Shown: positions 52,961 through 63,262, numbered from the stretch's first letter. The stretch is 64,000 nt of DNA from Polaribacter pacificus (GCF_038024035.1 NZ_CP150664.1:620001-684000), one strand, 5' to 3'. The notes: a model not told the origin generated them from the letters alone. Program-made: numbers and translations.

Positions 52961-55174
52961 ATGAAAAGAATTTCACTCTTACTTTTCTCTGTGTTTTTTA
53001 TTGCTACAGGTGCTTTTGCACAAGTCAATACAACAAAGAAAAAAGTACAACAAGGACACACTGATCAAAACAAGTTTAGACAAATGAAAGATGTGTTGGC
53101 TACGCCTAACACAGACAGAACTGCGTCTGGAGCTCCTGGTCATACCTATTCACAACAAAAGGTGGATTATGTAATGGATATTCGTTTAGACGAAGATTCA
53201 AATCGCATTTATGGTGATGAAAAAATCACCTATCACAACAACTCTAAAGATCATTTAGAATACTTATGGGTTCAATTGGATCAAAACATGAGAGCTGATG
53301 ATTCTAAAACTCCATTGACTCAATCAACTAGAGTAGCTGAGTTTATTACGCCAGACAACTTTCAAAGTTCTTACATGAACCAAGGAAAAGGATTTGGATT
53401 TAAAATTGAAAAAGTTGAGCACAATGGTCAAAACTTATCGCATCTAATTAACAGAACAATGATGCGTATTAATTTACCAAAAGCACTTGCTCCAGGTGAA
53501 TCATTTGATTTTAGAATTAAATGGAACTACTTGATTAACGACATCAATAAAGACGGTGGTCGTTCTGGTTTAGAGAGCTTCCCTGACGGAAACAACAACT
53601 ATACTATCGCACAATTTTTCCCAAGACTGGCAGTATATGACAACGTAGAAGGATGGCAAAATATGCAATTCTGGGGACGTAGTGAATTTGCTTTAGAATT
53701 TGGTGATTACGATGTAAAATTAACAGTACCTGCTGATCATATCGTTGAAGCAACTGGAGAATTACAAAACGAAAGAACAGTTCTTACAAAAGAACAGCAA
53801 AGACGTTTTGATAAAGCGAGAAAATCTTTTAAAGATCCAGTAATTATCGTTACTCAAAAAGAAGCTGAAAAAACTGAAAAAGGTCGTAGTAAAAAAACTA
53901 AAACTTGGCATTTTAAAGCTGAAAGAGTTAGAGATTTTGCTTTTGCAACTTCTAGAAAATACATCTGGGATGCAATGGCAGTTAATATCAATGGTAAGAC
54001 AGTGATGGCAACTTCTTTATATCCTAAAGAAGGAAACCCATTATGGGAAGAGCACTCTACAAGAGCTGTTGCAAACACCTTAATTGAGTATTCAAAATTA
54101 ACTTTTGATTACCCATATAGTAAAGCGGTATCTGTTCACTCAGAAAGACAAGGAATGGAGTATCCAATGATCTGTTTTAACTTTGGTAGACCAAACCCTG
54201 ATGGAACTTATTCTGACAGAACTAAAAAGGGAATGATTGGTGTAATTATACATGAAGTTGGTCACAACTTTTTCCCAATGATCGTAAACTCTGATGAACG
54301 TCAGTGGACATGGATGGATGAAGGTTTAAACTCTTTTGTAGAAATTTTAGCATCATTGAAATACGATCCTGAATTATTTGCGATCAACCCTGCAAAAAAT
54401 ATTACACGATATATGGGTGGAGATCAAAGTAACATTTCTCCTATTATGTCACAAGGAGATTACGTAAAACAATTTGGTCCAAATGCATATTCTAAACCAG
54501 CTGCAGGATTGTATATGCTTAGAAAAACAATCATGGGTGAAGAATTATTTGATCATGCGTTTAGAACATACTCAAAACGCTGGATGTTTAAACACCCTAC
54601 ACCAGCAGATTTCTTTAGATCTATGGAAGATGCTTCTGCAATGGATTTAGATTGGTTCTGGAGAGGTTGGTTCTACACAACTGATGTAACAGACATAGGT
54701 ATTAAAGATGTAAAACAATTATACTTAACAGACAAACCAAGTCAGCGTATTGCTGGGATAATGAAAAACAATCCACAAGCAAAAGCATATTTTGAAAGAA
54801 TGGGTGAGTTGGTATACATTACAGATAAAAAAGAGGATTCAAATCCTAAAGTAATGTCTAAGCATGTGAAAAACATGAAAGAAGTTCCTCAATTTATCTA
54901 CCAAGTAGAATTTGAAAAACCAGGAGGTTTGGTTATGCCACTTATTGTTCAATTGAACTATGCTGATGGAACTACTGAAAAGCAAACTTTCCCAGCACAA
55001 ATATGGATGAGTAATGACACTTCTGCTACCAGAGTTTTTGCTTCTTCTAAAGAAATAAAAAGTTTTACAGTTGATCCTGATTTTGAAACAGCTGATGTTG
55101 ATACATCAAACAATAGCTGGCCTAAGAAAGAAGATTCAAAATTCAACAAATTTAAAAATAACGTAAAAGGTTAA
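52961..55174 (+). CDS. M1 family metallopeptidase (second of tandem pair)
   Basis: The 737-residue protein is a clear paralogue of the previous gene: the same start (QQGHTDQNKFRQMKDVLATP), zinc site HEVGH (His431, Glu432, His435) with Glu454, and the same ending NNSWPKKE. It carries an extra segment of about 40 residues near residue 590 (SQRIAGIMKNNPQAKAYFER) that the first copy lacks. It has its own terminator. Confidence 0.92.
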   Translation: MKRISLLLFSVFFIATGAFAQVNTTKKKVQQGHTDQNKFRQMKDVLATPNTDRTASGAPGHTYSQQKVDYVMDIRLDEDSNRIYGDEKITYHNNSKDHLEYLWVQLDQNMRADDSKTPLTQSTRVAEFITPDNFQSSYMNQGKGFGFKIEKVEHNGQNLSHLINRTMMRINLPKALAPGESFDFRIKWNYLINDINKDGGRSGLESFPDGNNNYTIAQFFPRLAVYDNVEGWQNMQFWGRSEFALEFGDYDVKLTVPADHIVEATGELQNERTVLTKEQQRRFDKARKSFKDPVIIVTQKEAEKTEKGRSKKTKTWHFKAERVRDFAFATSRKYIWDAMAVNINGKTVMATSLYPKEGNPLWEEHSTRAVANTLIEYSKLTFDYPYSKAVSVHSERQGMEYPMICFNFGRPNPDGTYSDRTKKGMIGVIIHEVGHNFFPMIVNSDERQWTWMDEGLNSFVEILASLKYDPELFAINPAKNITRYMGGDQSNISPIMSQGDYVKQFGPNAYSKPAAGLYMLRKTIMGEELFDHAFRTYSKRWMFKHPTPADFFRSMEDASAMDLDWFWRGWFYTTDVTDIGIKDVKQLYLTDKPSQRIAGIMKNNPQAKAYFERMGELVYITDKKEDSNPKVMSKHVKNMKEVPQFIYQVEFEKPGGLVMPLIVQLNYADGTTEKQTFPAQIWMSNDTSATRVFASSKEIKSFTVDPDFETADVDTSNNSWPKKEDSKFNKFKNNVKG

Positions 55175-55198
55175 TAATTAATTTGTTCTTAAATATAG

Positions 55199-55233
55199 AA
55201 TCCTAACTATTAAATAATAGTTAGGATTTTTTT
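55199..55233 (+). terminator. Terminator after the second M1 gene
   Basis: AATCCTAACTATTA and TAATAGTTAGGATT form a near-perfect inverted repeat (paired arm up to 12 bp with a short AT loop) followed by seven T. Confidence 0.85.
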
Positions 55234-55265
55234 ATTATATTTAAACAACATCTTAAATCCCCTAC

Positions 55266-55790
55266 ATGTATTACCGAATGCTTTTATGGCTAGTACCTAT
55301 GGTATTGCTATTTTCGACTCATATCTCTGCACAAAACGCTATTAGTTTTAGTGCTCACCAAGACTTAAGACTATTAACCATCGGGGACAATCGTGGTAAT
55401 AATGCTGGAACATTAGATATTTTAACTCGATTAAAATATTCAGGTAAAGAACGAGAAAACGGATATTATTTCTATTATCTAGAATACGAAAATGCAAGTA
55501 TAAAAAACAATTACAATAGATTAGGTGTGGGTTTTGGATATGCTTTGACACATACTTTAAACAACAAAAAAATAGAATTCAGTCCTACTATAGGCATAGG
55601 AAATATACACAGAAAGAATATAAACTCATTAAGTTTATCTGGTTCAGTATCTCTGGCATTAATTTTAAATAAACGTTTAAAACTAAGCAGTATGTTACAG
55701 TTTGTTGATAGAAGTGACCTAAAGATTAAAGTACTTCGCTTTAGCTTTTTTGTGGGTTTAGAAATACGCCTATTTAGTCTGAAGTCTTGA
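55266..55790 (+). CDS. Small outer-membrane beta-barrel protein
   Basis: The 174-residue protein has a signal peptide (LVPMVLLFSTHISAQ). A series of amphipathic strands (GYYFYYLEYENASIKNN, YNRLGVGFGYALTHT) with a C-terminal aromatic or hydrophobic strand follows, suggesting an eight-stranded barrel. I recognise no family. It overlaps convergent lgt by 21 bases. Confidence 0.65.
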   Translation: MYYRMLLWLVPMVLLFSTHISAQNAISFSAHQDLRLLTIGDNRGNNAGTLDILTRLKYSGKERENGYYFYYLEYENASIKNNYNRLGVGFGYALTHTLNNKKIEFSPTIGIGNIHRKNINSLSLSGSVSLALILNKRLKLSSMLQFVDRSDLKIKVLRFSFFVGLEIRLFSLKS

Positions 55791-56633
55791 TTTTTTAAAC
55801 ACAAAGTAAAGTCCAATCAAGATTAGTGGAATACTCAATACTTGACCAGTATTTAACGGACTAAACAACCACTCCTCTCCTCTTTCTTGAACTTGAGGCT
55901 CCTTTAAGAACTCAATAATAAAACGCAATGACCACAATACAGCAAAAAAGATTCCAAACAAATATCCTTGCTGCTCTTTCGCATTTGTTTTCCAATACAA
56001 CTTCCAAAGGACTACAAATAAGATTAAATAACTAATGGCCTCATACAATTGAGTAGGATGCCTCGGAACGGTTTCTCCAGCAGCTTTAAAAATAACGCCA
56101 AAGCTACCATCTGTAGGCTTTCCATAAATTTCAGAATTAAAGAAATTCCCTAATCTGATGAAAAAACCAGCCAAGGCTACCATGATTCCCATTCTATCTA
56201 AAATGAATAAAAAAGGTTTTTTAATCACTTTTCTACTGTAGAAATACAAGGCTGTAATGATTCCAACAGCTGCTCCATGACTTGCAAACCCTGTATAGCC
56301 AGTAAATTCCCAGCCTTTAATCATCCCAAATAAGGCAGAAGAATTTGCATTTTCTTTAAAGGGTAAAATAATTTCTAACAAGTGATCTTGGTAATAATCC
56401 CAGCTGTAAAAAAATACATCACCCAAACGCATTCCTATTAACATAGAAACGAAGGTGTACATAAACAACGGGTCTAGTTTTTCTACAGGTATTGAATCAT
56501 TGATAAACATTTTTTTCATCAATCGCAACCCTAAAATAAAGGTTAGCACAAACATTAGACTGTACCATCTAATTACATAAAAACCTAAATCGATCCCTAA
56601 AGATGGGTCCCAAACAATTGATAAAAAATTCAT
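55770..56633 (-). CDS. lgt: Prolipoprotein diacylglyceryl transferase
   Basis: Lgt attaches diacylglycerol to the lipobox Cys of prolipoproteins at the inner membrane, the step needed by the many lipoproteins here. The 287-residue, seven-span protein has the family signature RLGNFFNSEIYGKP and the HPTQLYEAI segment. It converges with the beta-barrel gene. Confidence 0.95.
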   Translation of the reverse strand: MNFLSIVWDPSLGIDLGFYVIRWYSLMFVLTFILGLRLMKKMFINDSIPVEKLDPLFMYTFVSMLIGMRLGDVFFYSWDYYQDHLLEIILPFKENANSSALFGMIKGWEFTGYTGFASHGAAVGIITALYFYSRKVIKKPFLFILDRMGIMVALAGFFIRLGNFFNSEIYGKPTDGSFGVIFKAAGETVPRHPTQLYEAISYLILFVVLWKLYWKTNAKEQQGYLFGIFFAVLWSLRFIIEFLKEPQVQERGEEWLFSPLNTGQVLSIPLILIGLYFVFKKSRLQTK

Positions 56634-56697
56634 TCTTTTTTTATTTATAAGCTTCTAAAATGACACTGACGTTAAGGCAGTATAAAATCAAGCTAAA

Positions 56698-56931
56698 TTA
56701 TTTTTTCTTTTCTGGCACAGGATCATAACCTTGCCCACCCCATGGATGACAACTAAAAATTCTTTTAATGGCTAACCAACCCCCTCTAAACAATCCATGC
56801 TTTTGTAATGCCTCAATTGTATAATGAGAACAGGTCGGTGAATACCTACATGTTGAAGGTGTAAATGGAGATATCGCTGTTTGATAAAACCGAACCAAAA
56901 GTATAAAAGGATATGTTAGAATTTCTTTCAA
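56698..56931 (-). CDS. yidD: Membrane protein insertion efficiency factor YidD
   Basis: The 77-residue protein has the YidD core [19 protein letters not shown] and [24 protein letters not shown]. It helps YidC-dependent insertion of membrane proteins. It lies 28 bases after cysS on the same strand. Confidence 0.95.
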   Translation of the reverse strand: MKEILTYPFILLVRFYQTAISPFTPSTCRYSPTCSHYTIEALQKHGLFRGGWLAIKRIFSCHPWGGQGYDPVPEKKK

Positions 56932-56958
56932 AATTGTATAATAGGGTCTTAAAATGTA

Positions 56959-58440
56959 TTAATTGATAGAAAACGTTGTGCCTTCTCTTCCGTCTTTTAG
57001 TTGAATTCCTAAAGCTAGTAACTCATCTCTAATCTGATCTGACAATGCCCAATCTTTATTATCTCTTGCCTCTTTTCGCAATTTAATCAACAAGGCTACA
57101 ACTCCATCAATCTTATCAGAGCTGTCTTGCTTTGACTCATCTGTTAAGCCCAAAACATCAAAAACAAAAGCGTGAATTGTTTTTTCAAAATCTACTAAAT
57201 CATCAGCAGAAATACTCTCTTTTTGTTCTTTTAATTGATTGATCATTTTAACAGCATCAAATAAATGCGCAATTAAAATAGGGGTATTAAAATCATCATT
57301 CATGGCGGCATAACATTGTTTCTTCCAAGAAGCGATGTCTACAGATGATGTTTTACTTACTTGAATGGTTTTTAGTGTGTGCACCGCATCCATTAGTTTA
57401 TAATACCCTTTTTCTGATGCTTCTAGGGCATCACTAGAAAAATCTAAAATACTTCTATAATGGGCTTGCATGTTAAAAAAACGAACCACACTAGGTGCAA
57501 ATGCTTTGCTTAAAATAGTATTCTTTCCCGTTAAAATCTCATTAGGAAGCACAAAATTACCTGTTGATTTGGCCATTTTTTGACTGTTTAACAACAGCAT
57601 ATTAGCATGCATCCAATAATTAACAGGGGTTTTACCACTACAGGTATGTGATTGAGCAATCTCACATTCATGGTGTGGAAACTTTAAATCCATTCCTCCA
57701 CCGTGGATATCAAATTGTTCTCCTAAGTATTTTGTACTCATTACAGAACACTCTAGGTGCCATCCAGGAAAGCCCTCACTCCAAGGCGATGGCCAACGCA
57801 TAATATGACGTTCATCTGCTTTTTTCCACAAAGCAAAATCTTGGGGATTCTTCTTGTCTGACTGCCCGTCTAAAGTTCTGGTATTGTGAATAGCGTCTTC
57901 TATCTTACGACCAGAAAGAATGCCGTAATTATTCCCTTTTTCATTGTATGCCAACACATCAAAATATACAGATCCATTAACCTCATACGCAAAGCCTTTG
58001 TCCATGATTTCTTTAATCATTTCTATTTGTTCAACAATATGACCTGTTGCAGTGGGCTCAATACTAGGAGGTAAAAAATTATACTTTTCAAGGGTTTCAT
58101 GAAAGTCAACAGTATATCGTTGTACCACTTCCATAGGCTCTATTTCTTCTAGCCGCGCTTTTTTTGAAATTCTGTCTTCCCCTTCATCAGCGTCATTTTC
58201 TAAGTGACCAGCATCGGTTATGTTTCGCACATAGCGAACTTTATAACCCAAGTGCAATAGATAGCGGAATACCACATCAAAAGACATAAAAGTTCTTACG
58301 TTTCCGAGGTGAACATTGCTATAAACAGTTGGACCACAAACATACATGCCGACACGACCTGGTATTAGTGGTTTAAAAAGCTCTTTACTTTTAGTAAGAG
58401 AGTTGTATATTTTAAGTTGATTCTCCTTGTAGATTTCCAT
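56959..58440 (-). CDS. cysS: Cysteine--tRNA ligase
   Basis: The 493-residue class I synthetase has HLGN (HIGH-type) in [15 protein letters not shown], the KMAKS (KMSKS) loop in [10 protein letters not shown] and the zinc-binding CGPTVY and CEIAQSH segments. It charges tRNA-Cys. The yidD gene follows. A TATCTTTA box upstream is a weak promoter. Confidence 0.95.
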   Translation of the reverse strand: MEIYKENQLKIYNSLTKSKELFKPLIPGRVGMYVCGPTVYSNVHLGNVRTFMSFDVVFRYLLHLGYKVRYVRNITDAGHLENDADEGEDRISKKARLEEIEPMEVVQRYTVDFHETLEKYNFLPPSIEPTATGHIVEQIEMIKEIMDKGFAYEVNGSVYFDVLAYNEKGNNYGILSGRKIEDAIHNTRTLDGQSDKKNPQDFALWKKADERHIMRWPSPWSEGFPGWHLECSVMSTKYLGEQFDIHGGGMDLKFPHHECEIAQSHTCSGKTPVNYWMHANMLLLNSQKMAKSTGNFVLPNEILTGKNTILSKAFAPSVVRFFNMQAHYRSILDFSSDALEASEKGYYKLMDAVHTLKTIQVSKTSSVDIASWKKQCYAAMNDDFNTPILIAHLFDAVKMINQLKEQKESISADDLVDFEKTIHAFVFDVLGLTDESKQDSSDKIDGVVALLIKLRKEARDNKDWALSDQIRDELLALGIQLKDGREGTTFSIN

Positions 58441-58544
58441 GAATTGACTTGCATTTATAGAAACGTAAAGATAAGGAGTTTTAAGGAAAGAGGAAATGGG
58501 AATTTAGTAGAAGTTTTGTAAAAGAATACAGGTTAAAAACACTG

Positions 58545-59972
58545 TTATTGCCTTACGTTCTTAACCTGGAGTGTACTTTGTTTTCCTTGTAACTCAATGG
58601 TTTTGTTTTTGACATCAAAATTACCATTAAAGAGAAAACCTTTCTCCAATATTTTTAAGCTAGATGTTTTTATAACCGGAAACGTATTAAGGTAGTTTTT
58701 TAAATCAATTGAAGCTTCTGAAAAATTTAAACTCAATTCAAAATCTTTTAAATCTTTTGCAACATCTAAAATTGTCAACTCACCAAACTTGCTGGTTAAA
58801 CTTACGTTATTTCCAAGTTGTTGAATCTGTAAACCAGAAGAATTGGTAATGACATTGGTATTCATTACCGATGCAATAGTTGCATCGGTAATGTTGTTTA
58901 AATATAAAGTACCTGCTGTTAAAGCAGCAACAGATACTGGGGCATAATAAATAGACAAATCTCCACCATTTAATTCTTCAGAATTAAACGACCCATAAGA
59001 AACTTTACCAGAAGTTTTTCCTTTTGGTAATTTTACCTTACTGTGTCTTGTGTTTAAATCAAAGGTTGCATTTTTTGGTACTTTGATTGTAATTTTTCTT
59101 GTGATTTTTACTTCTTTTTTACTATCTCCATCTTCAATAACAATAATATTATTGCCATTTTTATAATTGTTTTGCATTTGAACCTTCATCTTTTCAATGC
59201 TCTCTTTTGCTTTTGCTAAATTTTGTTTAATCTTCTCTTTATCAAGTTTTTCATATTGAATCTTCGCTTTCTGAAGCTGCTCTTGAATCATTTCTTTGTC
59301 AATCTTTTTGATTCCTTCTTGCGCTTGTTTAAGACCTTCTTTAATATTAGCTTTCATGTCTCTATAATCTTTCGATTTTTTAAACTTCTCCCACTCTTCT
59401 CTAGTCTTAATAACGATAGTTTTTTGCTTTCCATTTGATTTGTAAGAAAACGTTTTCTCATCAGCATCATCAAAATTATGATTGTCTAATTCAATATCGA
59501 TATTCTCAAATATTTTATCAAAATCAATATTGATTTCTGGAATCTTTATGTCTAACTCAGGAAATTTAAAGTCAAAATCAAAATCTTCAATATTGATATC
59601 GATTTCTGGAATTGTAATATTTCCAAAATCAAATTTAAAGTCATTGCTATCAACATTTAAAAATTGACTTGCATTGGCATTGATTTGAACTTTACTTTTA
59701 TTACCTAAGGCTTCAAACTTCCAGTTTTTAAGAAATTTTTCTGCTTCCTTTTTACTCAAGCCTTCTACAGTAATGATGGCTTCTACAGATACTTCATTTC
59801 TGTTCCAAGTAGAAACATTGACATCTGAGTTTGTGGCATTAATTGCAAGTAAAACGTCTTTATTTACGCTAAACTTTTCGTTGAATTTTTTGTCAAATTT
59901 TTGTGCATGTAAACTGCTTATAAAAAAAGCGGTAAACAAAAATCCAACTATACTATATGTTTTTAGTTTCAT
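58545..59972 (-). CDS. Envelope protein with coiled coil and DUF4097-like beta repeats
   Basis: The 475-residue protein has a signal peptide (GFLFTAFFISSLHAQ). The first domain resembles DUF4097 (LLAINATNSDVNVSTWN). A strand-repeat block of I/V-x-I-P-E-I-D/N-I units follows (residues about 111-170). Then comes a charged coiled coil (191-270), and C-terminal beta repeats (FELSLNFSEASIDLKNYL, and so on). It is the last gene of the ECF operon and overlaps the anti-sigma-like gene by 20 bases. It may sense or form envelope structure. Confidence 0.75.
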   Translation of the reverse strand: MKLKTYSIVGFLFTAFFISSLHAQKFDKKFNEKFSVNKDVLLAINATNSDVNVSTWNRNEVSVEAIITVEGLSKKEAEKFLKNWKFEALGNKSKVQINANASQFLNVDSNDFKFDFGNITIPEIDINIEDFDFDFKFPELDIKIPEINIDFDKIFENIDIELDNHNFDDADEKTFSYKSNGKQKTIVIKTREEWEKFKKSKDYRDMKANIKEGLKQAQEGIKKIDKEMIQEQLQKAKIQYEKLDKEKIKQNLAKAKESIEKMKVQMQNNYKNGNNIIVIEDGDSKKEVKITRKITIKVPKNATFDLNTRHSKVKLPKGKTSGKVSYGSFNSEELNGGDLSIYYAPVSVAALTAGTLYLNNITDATIASVMNTNVITNSSGLQIQQLGNNVSLTSKFGELTILDVAKDLKDFELSLNFSEASIDLKNYLNTFPVIKTSSLKILEKGFLFNGNFDVKNKTIELQGKQSTLQVKNVRQ

Positions 59973-60516
59973 CTTGTTTTAAATTTAAATTTTTTAAATC
60001 GTTTAATTGTTTTTTTAATCGTTGCAATAACTGTACACGCAATTGCAAATTGTTTATCAATGCATTGATGATTTCATCATTAACTCCTTTGGTGCTAAGC
60101 TCTGTAGTTAAGGATTTGTATTCAGAAGACAACTCTGCAATTTTTGCAAAATAACCATCCAAAATTTCTTTATTATTTTCGTCGACACTTAAATTACTGA
60201 TCTCGTAATTGATGGTGTTTATATAATAACTTTCTATTGATTTAAGTTCTGGAGATAAACTTCCAAGACTCACTTCTTTAGTCGGTTTTTCTGAGGGTAA
60301 TTCTGAAGGTTTCGTATCCATACCAAAATACCCAAGAGCCAAACTCATTAGCACCACAATTGATGCAGCAACTTGCAACCAAAGAAAGCTTCTTTTTTTA
60401 GGCTGCTGATGAACCTCTTTAAGCAATCGTTCTTGAAACTTATTTCTGTGATTTTCCGATAAAGAAATGTCTTTACTCGGCTGGTCCTCCATGATTTCTC
60501 TAATATCCTTCGACAT
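59953..60516 (-). CDS. Anti-sigma-factor-like membrane protein
   Basis: The 187-residue protein has a cytoplasmic N-terminal part (about 1-42), one membrane span (about 44-64, WLQVAASIVVLMSLALGYF) and a periplasmic helical part rich in coiled-coil residues. The position between an ECF sigma gene and an envelope gene, with overlaps on both sides, points to an anti-sigma role. The N-terminus has no clear zinc anti-sigma motif, so the assignment is by context. Confidence 0.65.
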   Translation of the reverse strand: MSKDIREIMEDQPSKDISLSENHRNKFQERLLKEVHQQPKKRSFLWLQVAASIVVLMSLALGYFGMDTKPSELPSEKPTKEVSLGSLSPELKSIESYYINTINYEISNLSVDENNKEILDGYFAKIAELSSEYKSLTTELSTKGVNDEIINALINNLQLRVQLLQRLKKQLNDLKNLNLKQDETKNI

Positions 60517-61060
60517 AATGCTGTTCTTTTAATCGTTCTTTTAATTGTGCCTTTCCTCTTAAGAGATGGGTTCTTGATGCCACCTCTGAAATCCCTAATA
60601 CTTCTGAGATCTCTTGATGATCATATCCTTCAAGTAAAAACAAGGACAATACAACTCGGTATTTTTCTTTAAGTGTTTCAATAACACTCAAAATCATTTC
60701 TTGTGTGTACGGAACTTCGACCTCCCAGGTTTCATCTTCTTCTACCTTGTGATGAATCTCATCATTAATTGCTATCAGATCTAATTTTTTCTTTTTTAAT
60801 ACATCCAAACTCTGATTGATCACAATTCTTTTTAACCAGGCGCCAAATGAAACATCTCCTTTAAAACTATCAATCTTTTGAAAAGCTTTAATAAAAGCAT
60901 CTTGCATAATGTCTTCTGCTTCAAAAACATCTTTTACATAGCGATATGCAATCGCGCACATAGCCTTGCAATACTTATCATACAATAGCATTTGTGCTTT
61001 TGCATCATTGTTTTTACAAGCTTCAATCAAATGATTGTGTAGATCTACTGTTTGATTCAT
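60500..61060 (-). CDS. ECF-type RNA polymerase sigma factor
   Basis: The 186-residue protein has sigma-70 region 2 (DAEDIMQDAFIKAFQKI) and region 4 (LEGYDHQEISEVLGISEVASRTHLLRGKAQLKE). It is the first gene of a three-gene operon with an anti-sigma-like and an envelope gene. It probably controls an envelope-stress regulon, possibly including its own operon. Confidence 0.93.
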   Translation of the reverse strand: MNQTVDLHNHLIEACKNNDAKAQMLLYDKYCKAMCAIAYRYVKDVFEAEDIMQDAFIKAFQKIDSFKGDVSFGAWLKRIVINQSLDVLKKKKLDLIAINDEIHHKVEEDETWEVEVPYTQEMILSVIETLKEKYRVVLSLFLLEGYDHQEISEVLGISEVASRTHLLRGKAQLKERLKEQHYVEGY

Positions 61061-61160
61061 TCTTATTATATTACCCTAAAGACGATACTTTTTTGGCCCT
61101 GTTGCAATTTGGGTACATATTTATTTATAAATTTACACATATTCTATTGGTTAATTCTAT

Positions 61161-62237
61161 ATGACTAAAAAAAAGACAACAGCACTTCATGAAGTAGACG
61201 GAGTTTCTCAACCAGAAACCACCAATAAAATGGCGGCTGATAAAATAAAAGCAACCAGAAACAGACAGTACAGTGTGGATGAGTATGTAAGCCAAATTTT
61301 GGCAGGAAGTATCCCTTTTTTAAGCAGAGCTATCACCTTGGTAGAAAGCACTAAAGCCAGTCACCAAGAAAAAGCCAATGCTATTTTAGAACGCTGTTTA
61401 GCCTACGCCAATAAATCTGTACGGATAGGAATTACAGGAGTACCCGGAGTTGGGAAAAGCACTTTTATAGAGAGCTATGGAAGCTATTTAACGGCACAAA
61501 ACAAAAAAGTTGCTGTGTTGGCTATCGACCCGAGTAGCAGTGTAAACAAGGGCAGTATTTTAGGTGATAAAACACGAATGGAAGCTTTGGTTACAGATCC
61601 TAATGCTTTTATTAGACCTTCACCATCAGGAACTTCTCTAGGGGGTGTTGCCCAAAAAACACGGGAAACTATTATTCTTTGTGAAGCAGCGGGATTTGAT
61701 ACTGTTATCATAGAAACTGTAGGTGTAGGTCAAAGTGAAACTGCTGTACACTCTATGGTTGATTTCTTTTTGTTGTTAAAAATTTCAGGAGCCGGAGATG
61801 AACTTCAAGGAATTAAAAGAGGAATTATAGAAATGGCAGACGCCATCGTCATTAACAAAGCTGATGGAGATAATGTTCAAAATGCCAAAATTGCCAAAAC
61901 GGCTTTTAATAGAGCGCTGCATTTATACCCGCCAAAAGAGAGCAAATGGATTCCAAAAGTACTTACCTGTAGTGCATTAAATCATGAAGGTGTTGATAAA
62001 ATAGACGCCATGATCAATGATTATCTAAGCTTAACTAAAACCAATGGTTCTTTTGACAAAAGAAGACAAGAACAAAACAAATACTGGTTATTTGCTACTA
62101 TTGAGCAGCAGTTAAAAGATAATTTTTACAACAATACTTTGGTAAGCGAAGCGCTGTCAAAAGCTATTGAAGATCTAGAAAAAGGCACCACAACGCCTTT
62201 TAATGCTGCAGAAAAACTTTTAAAAATTAATCGCTAA
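61161..62237 (+). CDS. meaB: Methylmalonyl-CoA mutase-associated GTPase MeaB
   Basis: MeaB protects and gates the B12-dependent methylmalonyl-CoA mutase. The 358-residue protein has GVPGVGKST (Walker A), DPSSSVNKGSILGDKTRM (switch), VETVGVGQSE and the base-recognition NKAD. The mutase genes are not in this window. The ECF operon is divergent. Confidence 0.93.
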   Translation: MTKKKTTALHEVDGVSQPETTNKMAADKIKATRNRQYSVDEYVSQILAGSIPFLSRAITLVESTKASHQEKANAILERCLAYANKSVRIGITGVPGVGKSTFIESYGSYLTAQNKKVAVLAIDPSSSVNKGSILGDKTRMEALVTDPNAFIRPSPSGTSLGGVAQKTRETIILCEAAGFDTVIIETVGVGQSETAVHSMVDFFLLLKISGAGDELQGIKRGIIEMADAIVINKADGDNVQNAKIAKTAFNRALHLYPPKESKWIPKVLTCSALNHEGVDKIDAMINDYLSLTKTNGSFDKRRQEQNKYWLFATIEQQLKDNFYNNTLVSEALSKAIEDLEKGTTTPFNAAEKLLKINR

Positions 62238-62243
62238 CTAATG

Positions 62244-63245
62244 TTAGTGCATAATTTTAAACAGCAATTCTTTTAAAATATCACCTTGAGTTTGATTGGC
62301 TCCTACTCCTTTACTTTTTACATCAGCTTCTCTTAAAAAAGCTATAATTTGAGATACTTTTCGCATGGGGTAGTTTCTTGCGGCCGTAACATAATCACCA
62401 ACAAAATAAATATTAATCCCTAATCTTCTAGCAACTGTTGCTTTGTCCTTAGTTGGTAAACCATGATAGATTAATAGCTGGGTAAAAAAACTATTTAACA
62501 AGGCAATGGTCATTACCAGAGGGTTGTTCTTAGGGTTTTCTATAAAGTAATTGATAATTCTATTGGCTTTTACAATTTGCTTCTCACCTACAGCTTTTCG
62601 AAGTTCAAAATTGTTAAAATCTTTAGAGATTCCTATATTTTCTTCAATATGGATTGGAGAAATAATGGTTTCTACAGGTAAAATAGTAGTTAATTTGTTT
62701 AGTTCGTTGCTAATCTTACTTAGATCTGTTCCTAAAAAATCAACCAGCATTAACGCTGCTTTTGGCTCTATTTTGTATTGCATTCCTGACAAGACTCTTC
62801 GGATCCACTCAGAGACTTCATTATCATACATTTTTTTACTCTCGTAAATCAAACCAACCTTTTCAATGGCTTTGTATAATTTTTTTCGCTTGTCTAATTT
62901 TTTATACTTGTAGTTAATGACCAGTACTGTAGTGGGTTGTATGTTTTCTACATAACTGAGGAGTTTTTCTATAGATCTGCTTAGGTCTTGAGCTTCTTTT
63001 ACAATAAGAACCTGATATTCTGCCATCATCGGAAAACGCTTGGCAGATGACACAATCTCATCAATAGTAACATCCCTACCATACATGACCACCTGATTGA
63101 AACCTCTTTCTGCCTCATCCAGAACGTTTTGCTCGATATAATCAGAAATTTTATCGATATAGTAGGGCTCATCTCCCATTAAAAAATAAATGGGCTTTAT
63201 TTCCTTCTTCTTAATCTGGGCTACTATAGAATTTATTGCGTTCAT
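62244..63245 (-). CDS. holA: DNA polymerase III subunit delta
   Basis: The 333-residue protein has the clamp-loader delta features: YFLMGDEPYYIDKISDYIEQ at the N-terminus, the central KANRIINYFIENPKNNPLVMTIALLN and the C-terminal QLLIYHGLPT region. Delta opens the beta sliding clamp. It is divergent from the HsdR-N-type gene. Confidence 0.92.
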   Translation of the reverse strand: MNAINSIVAQIKKKEIKPIYFLMGDEPYYIDKISDYIEQNVLDEAERGFNQVVMYGRDVTIDEIVSSAKRFPMMAEYQVLIVKEAQDLSRSIEKLLSYVENIQPTTVLVINYKYKKLDKRKKLYKAIEKVGLIYESKKMYDNEVSEWIRRVLSGMQYKIEPKAALMLVDFLGTDLSKISNELNKLTTILPVETIISPIHIEENIGISKDFNNFELRKAVGEKQIVKANRIINYFIENPKNNPLVMTIALLNSFFTQLLIYHGLPTKDKATVARRLGINIYFVGDYVTAARNYPMRKVSQIIAFLREADVKSKGVGANQTQGDILKELLFKIMH

Positions 63246-63250
63246 TTTCT

Positions 63251-63258
63251 TACTTTTG
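63251..63258 (+). promoter_or_regulatory. -7 box four bases before ATG at 63263 (leaderless candidate)
   Basis: TACTTTTG matches TAnnTTTG and is followed by four bases (ATTG) and ATG at 63263. The spacing supports ATG at 63263 over the TTG at 63260 as start. Confidence 0.45.
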
Positions 63259-63262
63259 ATTG

